A stretch of 64,000 nucleotides of DNA, taken from positions 1 through 64,000 of the forward strand of contig JALFSI010000010.1 in the NCBI GenBank assembly GCA_022779365.1. Direction: 5' to 3'. This document shows positions 26,409-34,778 of the stretch, in pieces. The translations under genes were made by a program, and so were the position numbers. The notes beneath the pieces were generated by a model. It saw only the letters and a list, made by a program, of their open reading frames with translations. It did not search any database and had not been told where the DNA came from. Numbering within the stretch: the first letter of the stretch is position 1; each line of letters opens with the position of its first letter. Source of the stretch: CAG-170 sp022779365. GTDB lineage: Bacteria; Bacillota; Clostridia; Oscillospirales; Oscillospiraceae.

Positions 26409-27612
26409 GCTGCTCTGTCCGGCGGGGGATATGGAGCGGCTGAAAATGGCGGTCGCCTACGGCGCGGACGCGGTGTATCTGGCGGGAACGAGCTTTGGTA
26501 TGCGCTCGTTTGCCGGAAACTTTACGCCGGAGGAGCTGCCGGAGGCAGTGCGCTATGCGCACGCGCACGGTGTGCGCGTGCACGTCACGGTCAACACGAT
26601 GCCGCGCGGCGATGAGGTCGAAAAGCTCCCGGAGCATTTGACGCTCCTCGACCGCGCGGGCGTGGATGCGCTCATCATTGCCGATCTCGGCGTCTTTATG
26701 ATGGCGGGACGGTACGCGCCCAACTGTGAGCGGCATATCTCCACGCAGCAGTCCATCGCCAACGCCCCGTGCGCGTCTGCGTGGCACGCGCTGGGCGCGC
26801 AGCGCGTGGTGCTGGCGCGCGAGCTGTCGCTGGACGAAATTCGCGTCATCCGCGAGAATACGCCGCCTGAGCTGGAGCTGGAGGTATTTTGCCACGGCGC
26901 GATGTGCGTGTCGTATTCCGGCAGGTGTCTGCTCAGCAACTACATGACCGGGCGTGACTCCAACCGCGGCGCGTGCGCGCAGCCGTGCCGGTATGAATAC
27001 GCGCTGATGGAGGAAAAGCGCCCCGGCGAGTTCTTCCCGGTGTTTGAGGATGAAAAGGGCACATACATCATGAACTCGCGCGACCTGTGCATGATCGACC
27101 ATCTGGACGATCTGATGGACGCGGGCGTGGACTGCCTGAAGATCGAGGGGCGCGCCAAATCTGCCTATTACGCCGCGATCGTGACGGGCGCGTATCGCCA
27201 TGTGCTGGATGACATTGCGGCGGGCAAGCCCATCGACCCGGTCTGGCGTGACGAGGTCGAGCACGTCTCGCACCGGCATTACGCTACGGGCTTTTTCTAC
27301 GGCGATCCGGGGCAGTACACCGCCTCGTCGCGGTATATCCGAGACTGGCAGATCTGTGCGGTGGTCGAGTCGTGTGACGAAGCGGGGAACGCTGTTCTGA
27401 GCCTGCGCAACAAGTTTGCGCGCGGCGATACGGTGGAGCTGGTCGGACCTGACTGCAAGCCGTTTTCCTGGACGGTCGGCGCGATGGAAGACATGGAGGG
27501 CATCCCCCTCACCGAGCCCCGCACGCCGCAGCTGCGCTTCCGCGCCAAACTGCCGCAATATGTTCCGCCGATGTCGTTTGTTCGACACGCGGTGGCACTG
27601 TCAGCAGAATAA
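26392..27612 (+). CDS. peptidase U32 family protein (TrhP-like tRNA hydroxylation)
   Basis: 406 residues. ELLCPAGDMERLKMAVAYGA opens the TIM-barrel; CHGAMCVSYSGRCLLSNYM and RDSNRGACAQPCRY supply the conserved cysteines of the family, followed by IMNSRDLCMI and CLKIEGRAKS. Despite the peptidase name, characterised members hydroxylate uridine-34 of tRNA (TrhP) or 23S rRNA. In Bacillus the two trhP genes lie next to mltG, which supports TrhP here. It overlaps the mltG end by 17 nt and is followed by a terminator. Confidence 0.88.
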   Translation: MRKRPELLCPAGDMERLKMAVAYGADAVYLAGTSFGMRSFAGNFTPEELPEAVRYAHAHGVRVHVTVNTMPRGDEVEKLPEHLTLLDRAGVDALIIADLGVFMMAGRYAPNCERHISTQQSIANAPCASAWHALGAQRVVLARELSLDEIRVIRENTPPELELEVFCHGAMCVSYSGRCLLSNYMTGRDSNRGACAQPCRYEYALMEEKRPGEFFPVFEDEKGTYIMNSRDLCMIDHLDDLMDAGVDCLKIEGRAKSAYYAAIVTGAYRHVLDDIAAGKPIDPVWRDEVEHVSHRHYATGFFYGDPGQYTASSRYIRDWQICAVVESCDEAGNAVLSLRNKFARGDTVELVGPDCKPFSWTVGAMEDMEGIPLTEPRTPQLRFRAKLPQYVPPMSFVRHAVALSAE

Positions 27613-27617
27613 GAATG

Positions 27618-27652
27618 ATCGCGGGCTTTCACAACGGAAAGCCCGCGATTTT
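27618..27652 (+). terminator. intrinsic terminator of the tagA-trhP operon
   Basis: ATCGCGGGCTTTC (27618-27630) pairs with GAAAGCCCGCGAT (27637-27649), then TTTAC. Perfect 13-bp stem. Confidence 0.85.
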
Positions 27653-27660
27653 ACACCGCA

Positions 27661-27836
27661 CCAGAGCCTTCCCCTTGAGGGGAAGGTGGCTCGCGCAGCG
27701 AGACGGATGAGGAGAAGGGTAGTCCATTTTGAGCTGTTGCCACGTTTCGGCTCAGAAACGCGATCCAGCTCAAAAACAAGAACGCTTCCCCTCATCAGTC
27801 AGCCTTCGGCTGACAGCTTCCCCCTGGGGGGAAGCC
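27661..27836. repeat. intergenic foldback (MITE-like) element
   Basis: About 175 bp made of nested hairpins: CCTTCCCC/GGGGAAGG (27667-27686) at the left end; GATGAGG near 27707 with CCTCATC near 27790; TTTTGAGCTG (27727-27736) with CAGCTCAAAA (27766-27775); GTCAGCC/GGCTGAC (27798-27814); GCTTCCCCC/GGGGGAAGC (27816-27835) at the right end. No coding capacity. This style of CCTTCCCC...GAGACGGATGAGG sequence is familiar to me from intergenic repeats in gut Clostridia, but only one copy is in view. Confidence 0.6.
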
Positions 27837-27877
27837 TTTGACTTTTTGCAAACCTGCCAAATTGGTGCGCAAACAAC

Positions 27878-27909
27878 AAAAAGCCTTCCCTGATCGGGGA
27901 AGGCTTTTT
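27878..27909 (-). terminator. terminator of the SLH-NlpC gene
   Basis: AAAAAGCCTTCCC (27878-27890) pairs with GGGAAGGCTTTTT (27897-27909); 9 nt beyond the stop codon. T-runs on both strands, so it can serve both directions. Confidence 0.88.
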
Positions 27910-27917
27910 GCATTATT

Positions 27918-29222
27918 TTACCCGATGATGCGGCGGGCACCGATGTATTTGTTGACGTAGTAGGTCTGATCCAGCGAGTCCACACGCACGCCCGAGGACG
28001 GGGTAGAGGCGTGGACAAAGTTGCCGCCGCCGATGTACATACCGACGTGGTCGGCGTAGCCGCCGTAGCCGAAGAACACGAGGTCGCCGACCTGCAGCTC
28101 GCTGCGCGAGACGGACGTGCCCTGCTTCATCTGCCCGTCCGCCGTGCGGTTCATCGAGTAGCCATACTGACCGAGGCAGTAGTACATCAGACCCGAGCAG
28201 TCAAAGCCCGTGGACGGCGACGCGCCCGCGTACACATACGAGTAGCCGACAAACTGCATCACAAAGTTTGCGATCTCCACGCCCGCGCCGCTGCCGCTGA
28301 CGTCGATCGTCTGCGACGCGCCGGAGCTGTCGCGCAGGTAGCCGCCGTGGACATAGGCGACGTGCCCCTCATAATTGATGCGATACCAGCCGTTGGAGCA
28401 CTTACCGGTGATGTTCACCGCTTCGCCGCGCGTGAGCGTGCCGACGGCAGTGCTGCTGGACGTCCAGGAATCGCGCACGTTCAGCTTATCGGTATCGACG
28501 TAAAGCGTGTCGGTGTAGTCCTTGACGCTCACATCGTCCTCGTCATAGCCGTCTGCCTGCACCGTTGCGCTGAGGACGAGCCCATAGTAGTATTCGTTCA
28601 CGCCCTTATACGCGCGCAGGAACATCGCCATTGCCTCCTGCCGGGAGGTGTAGCCGGTGGGATTCAGGACGCTGCCGCCGCTGACCGCCGTGCCGTAGAC
28701 ATAGCCGCACTTGTAGCAGATCTGCGCCGCGTCGGTCGCCCAGGACGCGATCTGCGAATAGTCCAGGAACTTGGACATATCCGTACCGTCGGGGCTGGGA
28801 CGGAACGCTGCCGCGTTGCAGAAGTTCAGAATGATCTGGAAAAATTCCTGCCGCGTCAGCTTCTGGTCGGGGCGGAATGTACCGTCGGGATAGCCGGAGA
28901 CGATACCGGCCTCATACGCCTGCAAAATGACGGTTTCGCTGGTGTCGGAAAAATAATCCGTGCGGGACGGCTCAATGGAGTCCTTTGTGATCTTTTCAAA
29001 CGCGTGGATCGCCAGACGGCACATCTCGCCGCGCGTAATATCGTTTTTGAGATTGTAGCCGGCAAAGGAATCCGGGATGAGCCCGAGCGTGTTCATTTCC
29101 GTAAAGTCGCCGGCGAACCAACTGCTGTAACCCGCAACGCTCACGCCGAGGCAGGTGCCAGCCAGCGTCAGCAGCAGCGCGAAGCACAGTGCCAGCGCGC
29201 AGAGCCTTCTTGTCGCTTTCAA
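27918..29222 (-). CDS. secreted SLH / SH3b / NlpC-P60 cell-wall hydrolase
   Basis: 434 residues. Signal peptide (about 1-28), three SLH repeats (about 30-215, e.g. AYEAGIVSGYPDGTFRPDQK), an SH3b domain (about 235-300, LNVRDSWTSSSTAVGTL) and a C-terminal NlpC/P60 peptidase (about 310-434) with catalytic Cys in FDCSGLMYY and His in YADHVGMYIGGG. It cuts peptide stems of peptidoglycan at the cell surface, held by the SLH part. The start is a TTG at 29222, with GGAGGA at good distance inside the xth tail. It lies one base after xth and is co-transcribed from the promoter at 30030. Confidence 0.93.
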   Translation of the reverse strand: MKATRRLCALALCFALLLTLAGTCLGVSVAGYSSWFAGDFTEMNTLGLIPDSFAGYNLKNDITRGEMCRLAIHAFEKITKDSIEPSRTDYFSDTSETVILQAYEAGIVSGYPDGTFRPDQKLTRQEFFQIILNFCNAAAFRPSPDGTDMSKFLDYSQIASWATDAAQICYKCGYVYGTAVSGGSVLNPTGYTSRQEAMAMFLRAYKGVNEYYYGLVLSATVQADGYDEDDVSVKDYTDTLYVDTDKLNVRDSWTSSSTAVGTLTRGEAVNITGKCSNGWYRINYEGHVAYVHGGYLRDSSGASQTIDVSGSGAGVEIANFVMQFVGYSYVYAGASPSTGFDCSGLMYYCLGQYGYSMNRTADGQMKQGTSVSRSELQVGDLVFFGYGGYADHVGMYIGGGNFVHASTPSSGVRVDSLDQTYYVNKYIGARRIIG

Positions 29223-29223
29223 T

Positions 29224-29985
29224 TCAAAATTCCTCCTTCAGTTCGAGCCCCACCGGGCAATGGTCAGAGCCAAGGATCTCATGGTAGATCGGCGCGGACA
29301 GGACGGCGTCGCGCAGCCGGTCGGAGACGAGAAAATAGTCGATCCGCCAGCCGGCGTTCTTCTCCCGCGCGTGGAAGCGGTAGCTCCACCAGGAGTACGC
29401 GCCGGTCAGCTCCGGGTTGCGCCAGCGGAACACGTCGGTAAACCCGGCGGCGAGGAGCTGCGTGAATTTTGCACGCTCTTCGTCGGAAAAGCCGGGGTTT
29501 CCGCGGTTCGGACCGGGATTTTTCAGGTCGATCGGTTCGTGCGCCACGTTGAGGTCGCCGCAGGCGATCACGGGCTTTTTCGCGTCGAGCATCCGCAGGT
29601 GCTCGCGGAACGCGTCGTCCCACGCCATGCGGTGGTCCAGACGCTTCAGGTCCTCCTGCGCGTTCGGGGTGTAGCAGGTGACGAGGTAATAGCGGTCAAA
29701 TTCCAGCGTGATGAGCCGCCCTTCGCCGTCCAGGCGCTCGTCGCCGATGCCGTACTGGCTGGTCAGCGGTTCGTGCCGCGTAAAAACGGCAGTGCCGGAG
29801 TAGCCCTTCTTTTCCGCCGAGTGCCAATACTGCCGGTAGCCCGGCAGGTCCAGCGCCAGCTGATCCGGCTGCATTTTTGTCTCCTGCAAGCAGAAGCAGT
29901 CGGCGTTCACGGTCTTGAAAAAATCAAGGAAGCCCTTGCCCAGACAGGCGCGCAGCCCATTGACGTTCCAGGAAATAAACCGCAT
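29224..29985 (-). CDS. xth: exodeoxyribonuclease III
   Basis: 253 residues. Motifs: FISWNVNGLRA, LQETKMQ (metal-binding Glu), GDLNVAHEPIDL, WWSYRFHARE, WRIDYFLVS and the final GSDHCPVGLEL with the catalytic His. The enzyme is an AP endonuclease and 3'-5' exonuclease of base-excision repair. The ATG at 29985 follows AGAGGGGTG; an in-frame ATG at 30009 has no ribosome site. A promoter lies 45 nt upstream. The reaction is independent of the wall hydrolase that follows, so their pairing may be only transcriptional. Confidence 0.96.
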   Translation of the reverse strand: MRFISWNVNGLRACLGKGFLDFFKTVNADCFCLQETKMQPDQLALDLPGYRQYWHSAEKKGYSGTAVFTRHEPLTSQYGIGDERLDGEGRLITLEFDRYYLVTCYTPNAQEDLKRLDHRMAWDDAFREHLRMLDAKKPVIACGDLNVAHEPIDLKNPGPNRGNPGFSDEERAKFTQLLAAGFTDVFRWRNPELTGAYSWWSYRFHAREKNAGWRIDYFLVSDRLRDAVLSAPIYHEILGSDHCPVGLELKEEF

Positions 29986-30029
29986 CGCACACACCCCTCT
30001 GTCAGACAAAAATCTCCGAAATCTTTTTC

Positions 30030-30058
30030 ATTATATCAGATTATGACAACCACGGCAA
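30030..30058 (-). promoter_or_regulatory. sigma-A promoter for xth
   Basis: Minus-strand TTGCCG, 17-nt spacer, TATAAT. The -10 box is perfect and lies about 45 nt before the ATG. Confidence 0.7.
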
Positions 30059-30089
30059 GAGAAAATTTGTTCACACTTCGTTCTCAATG

Positions 30090-30118
30090 TTGTAAAACCG
30101 GGGGATTTATGCTATAAC
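30090..30118 (+). promoter_or_regulatory. promoter for murT giving a leaderless transcript
   Basis: TTGTAA (30090-30095), 17-nt spacer, TATAAC (30113-30118). The ATG of murT is at 30125, so transcription starting 6-7 nt after the -10 box begins at or next to the start codon. There is no Shine-Dalgarno sequence between. Confidence 0.6.
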
Positions 30119-30124
30119 ATCTGC

Positions 30125-31495
30125 ATGAAACTAAGAACCATTCTCGCAGTGGCGGCGTGTAAGCTCAGCCGCCGTATGATCCGGCTGCTCGGGCGCGGCG
30201 GCACGGACCTGCCGGGACGCATCGCGCTCAAGATCGATCCGAACCTGCTGGGAACGCTGGCAAGGGGCGTGGCGACGCTGATCGTCACGGGCACCAACGG
30301 CAAAACCACGACCTCGCGCATGATCGAGCAGTCGTGGCGCGCCGCCGGAATCTCCTTCTTTGCCAACAAGACCGGCGCAAACCTGCTCAGCGGCGTGACG
30401 GCGGAATTTGCCGTAAACAGCACGCTCACCGGGCGCTGCCGCTATACGCACGCGCTCATCGAGTCCGACGAGGCGGCGTTCAAGGCGATCAGCCGCTATG
30501 TGGACGCCAAGGGCATCGTGGTGACGAACGTGTTCCGCGACCAGCTCGACCGCTACGGCGAGGTCACGCACACGCTGGAAAACATCCTCATCGGCATCCG
30601 CAACAGCAAAAACGCCGTCCTCGCGCTCAACGCTGACGACTCGCTGTGCACGTCCATCGCCGATCAGGTGGAAAACCGCGTCATCTTCTACGGTGTGAAC
30701 ACGCCCATCTACGCCACGCGTGTGGAGGAGCTGTCGGACGCGCCGTACTGCATCCGCTGCAAGCACGAATACATCTATGACTATGTGACCTACGGGCATC
30801 TGGGCGGCTACCGCTGCCCGGCGTGCGGCTATGCGCGCCCGCAGCCGCAGGTCGCGGTGACGGAGGTCGTGCGGTCTGACAGCGAGCGCTCACAGGTCGT
30901 GTTTTCCGTGGACGCGCAGAGCATCCCCGCGACGATCTGCCTGCCGGGCGGATACAATATCTACAACGCCTGCGCCTGCATGGCGGCGGGCAAGCTCATG
31001 GGGCTGGACGCGCAGGCTACGGCAAGGTCGCTCGGCGAGTTCGCCTGCGGCTTTGGGCGGATGGAAAAGTTCGTCCTGAACGATACGCCCGCGCGCATGA
31101 GCCTCATCAAAAACCCCGCGGGCTGCAATCAGGTGCTCAACTTCCTAACGCAGCAGAAAGAACCATTCGTGTTCGCCATCTGCCTCAACGATCGCGCGCA
31201 GGACGGGCGGGATGTGAGCTGGATCTGGGACGTCGATTTTGAGCGGCTGACGGCGATGGAGGACGTGCTGAAGGAAATTTACGTCTCCGGCTGCCGCGCG
31301 GAGGATATGGCACTGCGCCTCAAATACGCGGGCTTCCCGACGGAGCGCCTGCACATTCAGAAGAATTACCCCGCGCTCATCGAGCAGATGACGGCGCATA
31401 AGCTGCCCGTGATCGTCATGCCGACCTACACTGCCATGCTCGAGGTGCGCGGGACGATCAGCAAACGGTACGGCTACCGCGAGTTCTGGCAGTGA
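30125..31495 (+). CDS. murT: lipid II isoglutaminyl synthase subunit MurT
   Basis: 456 residues, family length. Mur-ligase ATP-binding motif VTGTNGKTTTSRM, then ESDEAAFKAIS and VTNVFRDQLDRYGEV; a four-Cys zinc site (CIRCKHEYIYD and RCPACGY) is inserted as in other MurT proteins; the DUF1727 C-terminal domain has SLIKNPAGCNQVLN. With GatD it amidates the alpha-carboxyl of D-Glu in lipid II, which is needed for efficient cross-linking. The gene is followed after 9 nt by gatD. No ribosome site precedes its ATG. Confidence 0.96.
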   Translation: MKLRTILAVAACKLSRRMIRLLGRGGTDLPGRIALKIDPNLLGTLARGVATLIVTGTNGKTTTSRMIEQSWRAAGISFFANKTGANLLSGVTAEFAVNSTLTGRCRYTHALIESDEAAFKAISRYVDAKGIVVTNVFRDQLDRYGEVTHTLENILIGIRNSKNAVLALNADDSLCTSIADQVENRVIFYGVNTPIYATRVEELSDAPYCIRCKHEYIYDYVTYGHLGGYRCPACGYARPQPQVAVTEVVRSDSERSQVVFSVDAQSIPATICLPGGYNIYNACACMAAGKLMGLDAQATARSLGEFACGFGRMEKFVLNDTPARMSLIKNPAGCNQVLNFLTQQKEPFVFAICLNDRAQDGRDVSWIWDVDFERLTAMEDVLKEIYVSGCRAEDMALRLKYAGFPTERLHIQKNYPALIEQMTAHKLPVIVMPTYTAMLEVRGTISKRYGYREFWQ

Positions 31496-31504
31496 GGTGT
31501 GCGG

Positions 31505-32233
31505 ATGGAACTGAAAATTTGTCATCTTTATCCCGACGTCCTGAATCTGTACGGCGACCGGGGCAATATCCTTTGCATGGAGCAGCGCCTGCGCTGGCGG
31601 GGACTGAACGTGGAAACAACGGGCGTGCCGATCGGCGAAAAGCTGCGCGCGGCGGATTTTGACCTGTTTTTCATCGGCGGCGGACAGGATTTTGAACAGG
31701 AGGTCCTGCTGGGCGACCTCGCGGGCGACAAGACCGCCGAGATCAAGGCCGCCATCGAGGACGAAAAGCCGTTCCTCGCCATCTGCGGCGGCTATCAGAT
31801 GCTGGGGCAGTATTATAAGACCTGGGACGGGCAGCAGTGCGACTTTACCGGCGCGCTGGAGCTGTACACGGTCGGCTCGAAGCAGCGCATGATCGGCAAC
31901 TACCTGTTTACCTGCGACGAGCTGAACGAAAAGATCGTCGGCTTTGAGAATCACTCCGGCAAGACCTATCTCGGCGGCAGCGTCCGCCCGATGGGGCGCG
32001 TGCTGGCGGGCTGCGGCAACAACGGCGAGGACAAAACGGAGGGCGCGCGGTATAAAAACGTGTTTGCCACCTATTCTCACGGCTGCCTGCTGCCAAAAAA
32101 CCCAAAGCTCTGTGACCACATCCTGCTCACCGCGCTGAAGCGCAAATACGGCGAGAATGTGACTCTGAAGCCGCTGGACGATGCGCTGGAAAATGCCGCA
32201 CATGACGTGATGTGCCGGAGATTGGAAAAATAA
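31505..32233 (+). CDS. gatD: lipid II isoglutaminyl synthase glutamine amidotransferase subunit GatD
   Basis: 242 residues. CobB/CobQ-type class I glutaminase: YPDVLNLYGDRGN at the start, nucleophile Cys in FLAICGGYQMLGQ and catalytic His in YSHGCLLPKNP. It hydrolyses glutamine and channels ammonia to MurT. I use the ATG at 31505, at 5-6 nt from GAGGTG; a GTG two codons upstream lies within that site. It is translationally close to murT and ends at a strong terminator. Confidence 0.96.
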   Translation: MELKICHLYPDVLNLYGDRGNILCMEQRLRWRGLNVETTGVPIGEKLRAADFDLFFIGGGQDFEQEVLLGDLAGDKTAEIKAAIEDEKPFLAICGGYQMLGQYYKTWDGQQCDFTGALELYTVGSKQRMIGNYLFTCDELNEKIVGFENHSGKTYLGGSVRPMGRVLAGCGNNGEDKTEGARYKNVFATYSHGCLLPKNPKLCDHILLTALKRKYGENVTLKPLDDALENAAHDVMCRRLEK

Positions 32234-32265
32234 AAACAGGAGAGGCGGCAGCCTCTCCTGTTTTT
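32232..32265. terminator. bidirectional terminator between gatD and the UDG gene
   Basis: AAAAACAGGAGAGG and CCTCTCCTGTTTTT, perfect 14-bp stem with a 6-nt loop, T-runs on both strands, shared by the convergent genes. Confidence 0.9.
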
Positions 32266-32269
32266 GCAA

Positions 32270-32839
32270 TTATTTATATGTCTCCGGGCAGACTTCTTTG
32301 ATCTTTGCCCGCAGGGACAGCAGGTCGCGGAAGGTTTCGGGGCGTTTGGTCTCGTCGCGCAGGAGGGCGGAGGGATGATAGAGCGCTGTGAACCAGACGC
32401 CGTTTTTCTGCGTCCACTGCCCGTGCTCGCGCGTGATGCGAAGATCCTCGCGGATGAGCTTCATCGCGGCGATGCGTCCGAGGCACACAATGATCTGCGG
32501 GCGCAGCAGGCGCACCTGCTCGCGCAGGTAGCCGATGCACGCCTCCTGCTCGACCTCCAGCGGGTCGCGGTTATGCGGCGGGCGGCATTTGACGATGTTG
32601 GCGATGTAGCAGTTTTTCGTGCGGTCAAGGTCGATGATCGACAGCATATCGTCGAGCAGCCGTCCCGCCGGTCCGACGAACGGTTCGCCGCGCAGGTCCT
32701 CCTGCTCGCCCGGTCCTTCGCCCACGAACATCACGCGCGCCGTCTCGCTGCCGACGCCGAATACGACGTTCGTGCGTGTCTGGCAGAGGGGACAGGCGGT
32801 GCAGCCGAGGCAGCTTTTGCGGAGCTGTTCAAAGTCCAT
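32270..32839 (-). CDS. family 4 uracil-DNA glycosylase (iron-sulfur)
   Basis: 189 residues. GEGPGEQEDLRGEPFVGPAG is the glycosylase motif; the iron-sulfur ligands are the Cys pair CLGCTACPLC near the N-terminus and those of IVKCRPP and IIVCLG; the second active-site motif is YHPSALLR. It removes uracil from DNA. The ATG at 32839 is 7 nt from GGAGGA; the ATG at 32845 abuts that site and is less likely. It starts 2 nt after the carboxypeptidase stop and is co-transcribed with it. Confidence 0.94.
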   Translation of the reverse strand: MDFEQLRKSCLGCTACPLCQTRTNVVFGVGSETARVMFVGEGPGEQEDLRGEPFVGPAGRLLDDMLSIIDLDRTKNCYIANIVKCRPPHNRDPLEVEQEACIGYLREQVRLLRPQIIVCLGRIAAMKLIREDLRITREHGQWTQKNGVWFTALYHPSALLRDETKRPETFRDLLSLRAKIKEVCPETYK

Positions 32840-32841
32840 CG

Positions 32842-34248
32842 TCATTCCTCCCGGTCATAGCCGCGATCCATGCGGTCGAGCTTGCGGCGGCGCAGCTCCA
32901 GCCATTTTTCACGCTGCCGCCTGCGGCGGAGCGCCAGCAGCACGAGCAGCACGAGAAACGCCGCGACCGCCAGCACGATCAGCACCACCAGCCACTTCCA
33001 CCAGTTGTTCTGGATATACGACGCGGTTGAAGAGCCCGCCGCTGCGATCTCGGATTTTGCGACGTCCGTGATGGCGACAAGCTCGGTCGTGCCGTAGCTC
33101 TCGCCGTTAAACAGCACCTCTGCCGTGCCGTGGCTGCTGCCGGCGGCGACCGGCGCGTCCACCGCACCGGCGTCCAGCGTCAGCTTGGTCTCGAGCAGCG
33201 CGGGGTCGTAATTTTTCGGCAGCAGAATGCGAATTTCATCCTTCGGCGCGAGCGCAACGTACTCAGAGCCCGCGGAATTGTTGATAGCGATCTGCGTGAC
33301 GGGGTAGAGCGGCGAGAGCGCCGTGACATACGCAAAACTATCAAAGCCGTATTCAAACAGCCGGATCGTTTCCGGGAAGCTGCGCATGACAATATCGCCG
33401 CTCTCGGCGACCTCGGTGGCAGCGCCGCACACGACGCTCAAAAACGACATCCCGCCGCTCTTTGCCGTGGAGATGAGGCAGCGCCCCGCCTGACTGGTAT
33501 AGCCGGTCTTGATGCCGGCGGCCTTGCTGTAGTAAAAGCCGTTGCTCGTGTCGTCACGGATGAGCTGGTTCGTCGTGGTCAGTTCCCGTTCGGCGGAGAG
33601 ATTCGTGGCGGGCATAATGTAGGTGGCGGTGTTCGTGATCTGCTTGAAGGTCTCGCTCTTGAGCGCAGCCTGCGCGATGCGCACGAGGTCGCGCGCGGTG
33701 GTGTAGTGATCGTCGTCGTGCAGCCCGTGGGGATTGCAGAAATGCGTGTTTTCACACCCCAGCTCATACGCACGCTCGTTCATCATGCGCACAAAATCGG
33801 GGATCGACCCGGCGATATACTCCGCTGCGACGTTGCTTGCCTCGTTGCCGGACATGAGCATCATGCAGTAAAGAAGATTCTCCACCGAAAGCTGCTCGCC
33901 CACCATCAGCCCGGCGGTGCTGCTGCTGCCGTCGATGTCGGCAAATGCGGATTCGTCGACCGTGACCGTGTCGGACAGGTTGCCGTTTTCCAGCACCAGC
34001 AGGCACGTCATGATCTTCGTCAGGCTCGCGGGGTAGACGCGCTCATCGGGGTTCTGCTCATAGATGACCCTGTTTGTGTTGAGGTCTACGAGCATCGCCG
34101 CCTTGGCGTCTACGGTGAACGGCTCGGCTGCCTGCGCGGGCTCGGCGGACGCGTCCTCCGGCGTGTCCGCGGCGGAAACGGGGAGGGAAAACGCCGCCAG
34201 AAGCATATAAAGCGCCAGCAGCAGGGGGAAAAGTCTGCATTTTTTCAT
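32842..34248 (-). CDS. D-alanyl-D-alanine carboxypeptidase (DacF-like)
   Basis: 468 residues. Signal peptide (about 1-27), penicillin-binding transpeptidase-type domain with SxxK in ASLTKIMTC, SxN in MSGNEASN and KTG in GIKTGYTSQ, then a PBP5-type C-terminal beta domain, and a membrane helix near 425-447 with an Arg-rich cytoplasmic tail. It trims the terminal D-Ala of peptidoglycan stem peptides. The C-terminal helix in place of an amphipathic anchor is usual in Clostridia. A near-consensus promoter lies at 34341-34368. The UDG gene follows 2 nt after. Confidence 0.94.
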   Translation of the reverse strand: MKKCRLFPLLLALYMLLAAFSLPVSAADTPEDASAEPAQAAEPFTVDAKAAMLVDLNTNRVIYEQNPDERVYPASLTKIMTCLLVLENGNLSDTVTVDESAFADIDGSSSTAGLMVGEQLSVENLLYCMMLMSGNEASNVAAEYIAGSIPDFVRMMNERAYELGCENTHFCNPHGLHDDDHYTTARDLVRIAQAALKSETFKQITNTATYIMPATNLSAERELTTTNQLIRDDTSNGFYYSKAAGIKTGYTSQAGRCLISTAKSGGMSFLSVVCGAATEVAESGDIVMRSFPETIRLFEYGFDSFAYVTALSPLYPVTQIAINNSAGSEYVALAPKDEIRILLPKNYDPALLETKLTLDAGAVDAPVAAGSSHGTAEVLFNGESYGTTELVAITDVAKSEIAAAGSSTASYIQNNWWKWLVVLIVLAVAAFLVLLVLLALRRRRQREKWLELRRRKLDRMDRGYDREE

Positions 34249-34276
34249 AAGAATACTCCAAATTCCCGGGGCGCAC

Positions 34277-34306
34277 TTGCCGAACCGGGCAGAATTGTGT
34301 TAAAAT
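34277..34306 (+). promoter_or_regulatory. promoter for the comEA-like operon
   Basis: TTGCCG, 18-nt spacer, TAAAAT. It lies inside the leader of the divergent carboxypeptidase transcript, so the two transcripts overlap at their 5' ends. Confidence 0.45.
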
Positions 34307-34340
34307 GAATTTACAGCTCGCGCAGGGCGCGGCTGCGTCT

Positions 34341-34368
34341 ATTATACCAAATTCCGGCGCTATGTCAA
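34341..34368 (-). promoter_or_regulatory. strong sigma-A promoter for the carboxypeptidase
   Basis: Minus-strand TTGACA, 16-nt spacer, TATAAT: both boxes perfect. The leader would be about 85 nt. Confidence 0.75.
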
Positions 34369-34388
34369 ATCGGGCGGAGGTGAGCGCG

Positions 34389-34778
34389 ATGCTGAAACGT
34401 CTGGCGGCGTTTGTCATCCCGGCGCTGGCGCTGCTTGCCTGCGGCGTGATGCTGGGCATTTTCCTCATGCAGACACGCACGGCGGGCACGATCAGCGTGC
34501 AGCGCGCCGCGCCGGAGGAAGCTGCTGAATCCACGCAGACCGTCGTGGAAGAAGCGGCGGACGCGACGGCGGACGACCGCCTCGACCTCAATACGGCGAC
34601 CGCCGAGGACTTGCAGGAGCTTCCGGGCATCGGCGAGGTGATCGCGCAGCGCATCATCGACTACCGCGAGCTGTGCGGGCGGTTTCTCGACCCGGAGCAG
34701 CTCATGGAAGTCGATGGCATCGGGCAGGCAAAATACGAAAAGCTCCGGGAGCTTGTGACTGTGAGGAATACCGAATGA
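34389..34778 (+). CDS. ComEA-like helix-hairpin-helix DNA-binding protein
   Basis: 129 residues: one N-terminal membrane helix (about 5-27), an acidic Glu/Ala linker, and a C-terminal helix-hairpin-helix pair with LDLNTATAEDLQELPGIGEV and FLDPEQLMEVDGIGQAKYE. ComEA binds incoming DNA at the membrane in natural transformation; short forms like this are widespread and their role in non-competent species is uncertain. GGAGGTGA precedes the ATG at 34389. Its stop overlaps the response-regulator start by 4 nt (ATGA). Confidence 0.85.
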   Translation: MLKRLAAFVIPALALLACGVMLGIFLMQTRTAGTISVQRAAPEEAAESTQTVVEEAADATADDRLDLNTATAEDLQELPGIGEVIAQRIIDYRELCGRFLDPEQLMEVDGIGQAKYEKLRELVTVRNTE

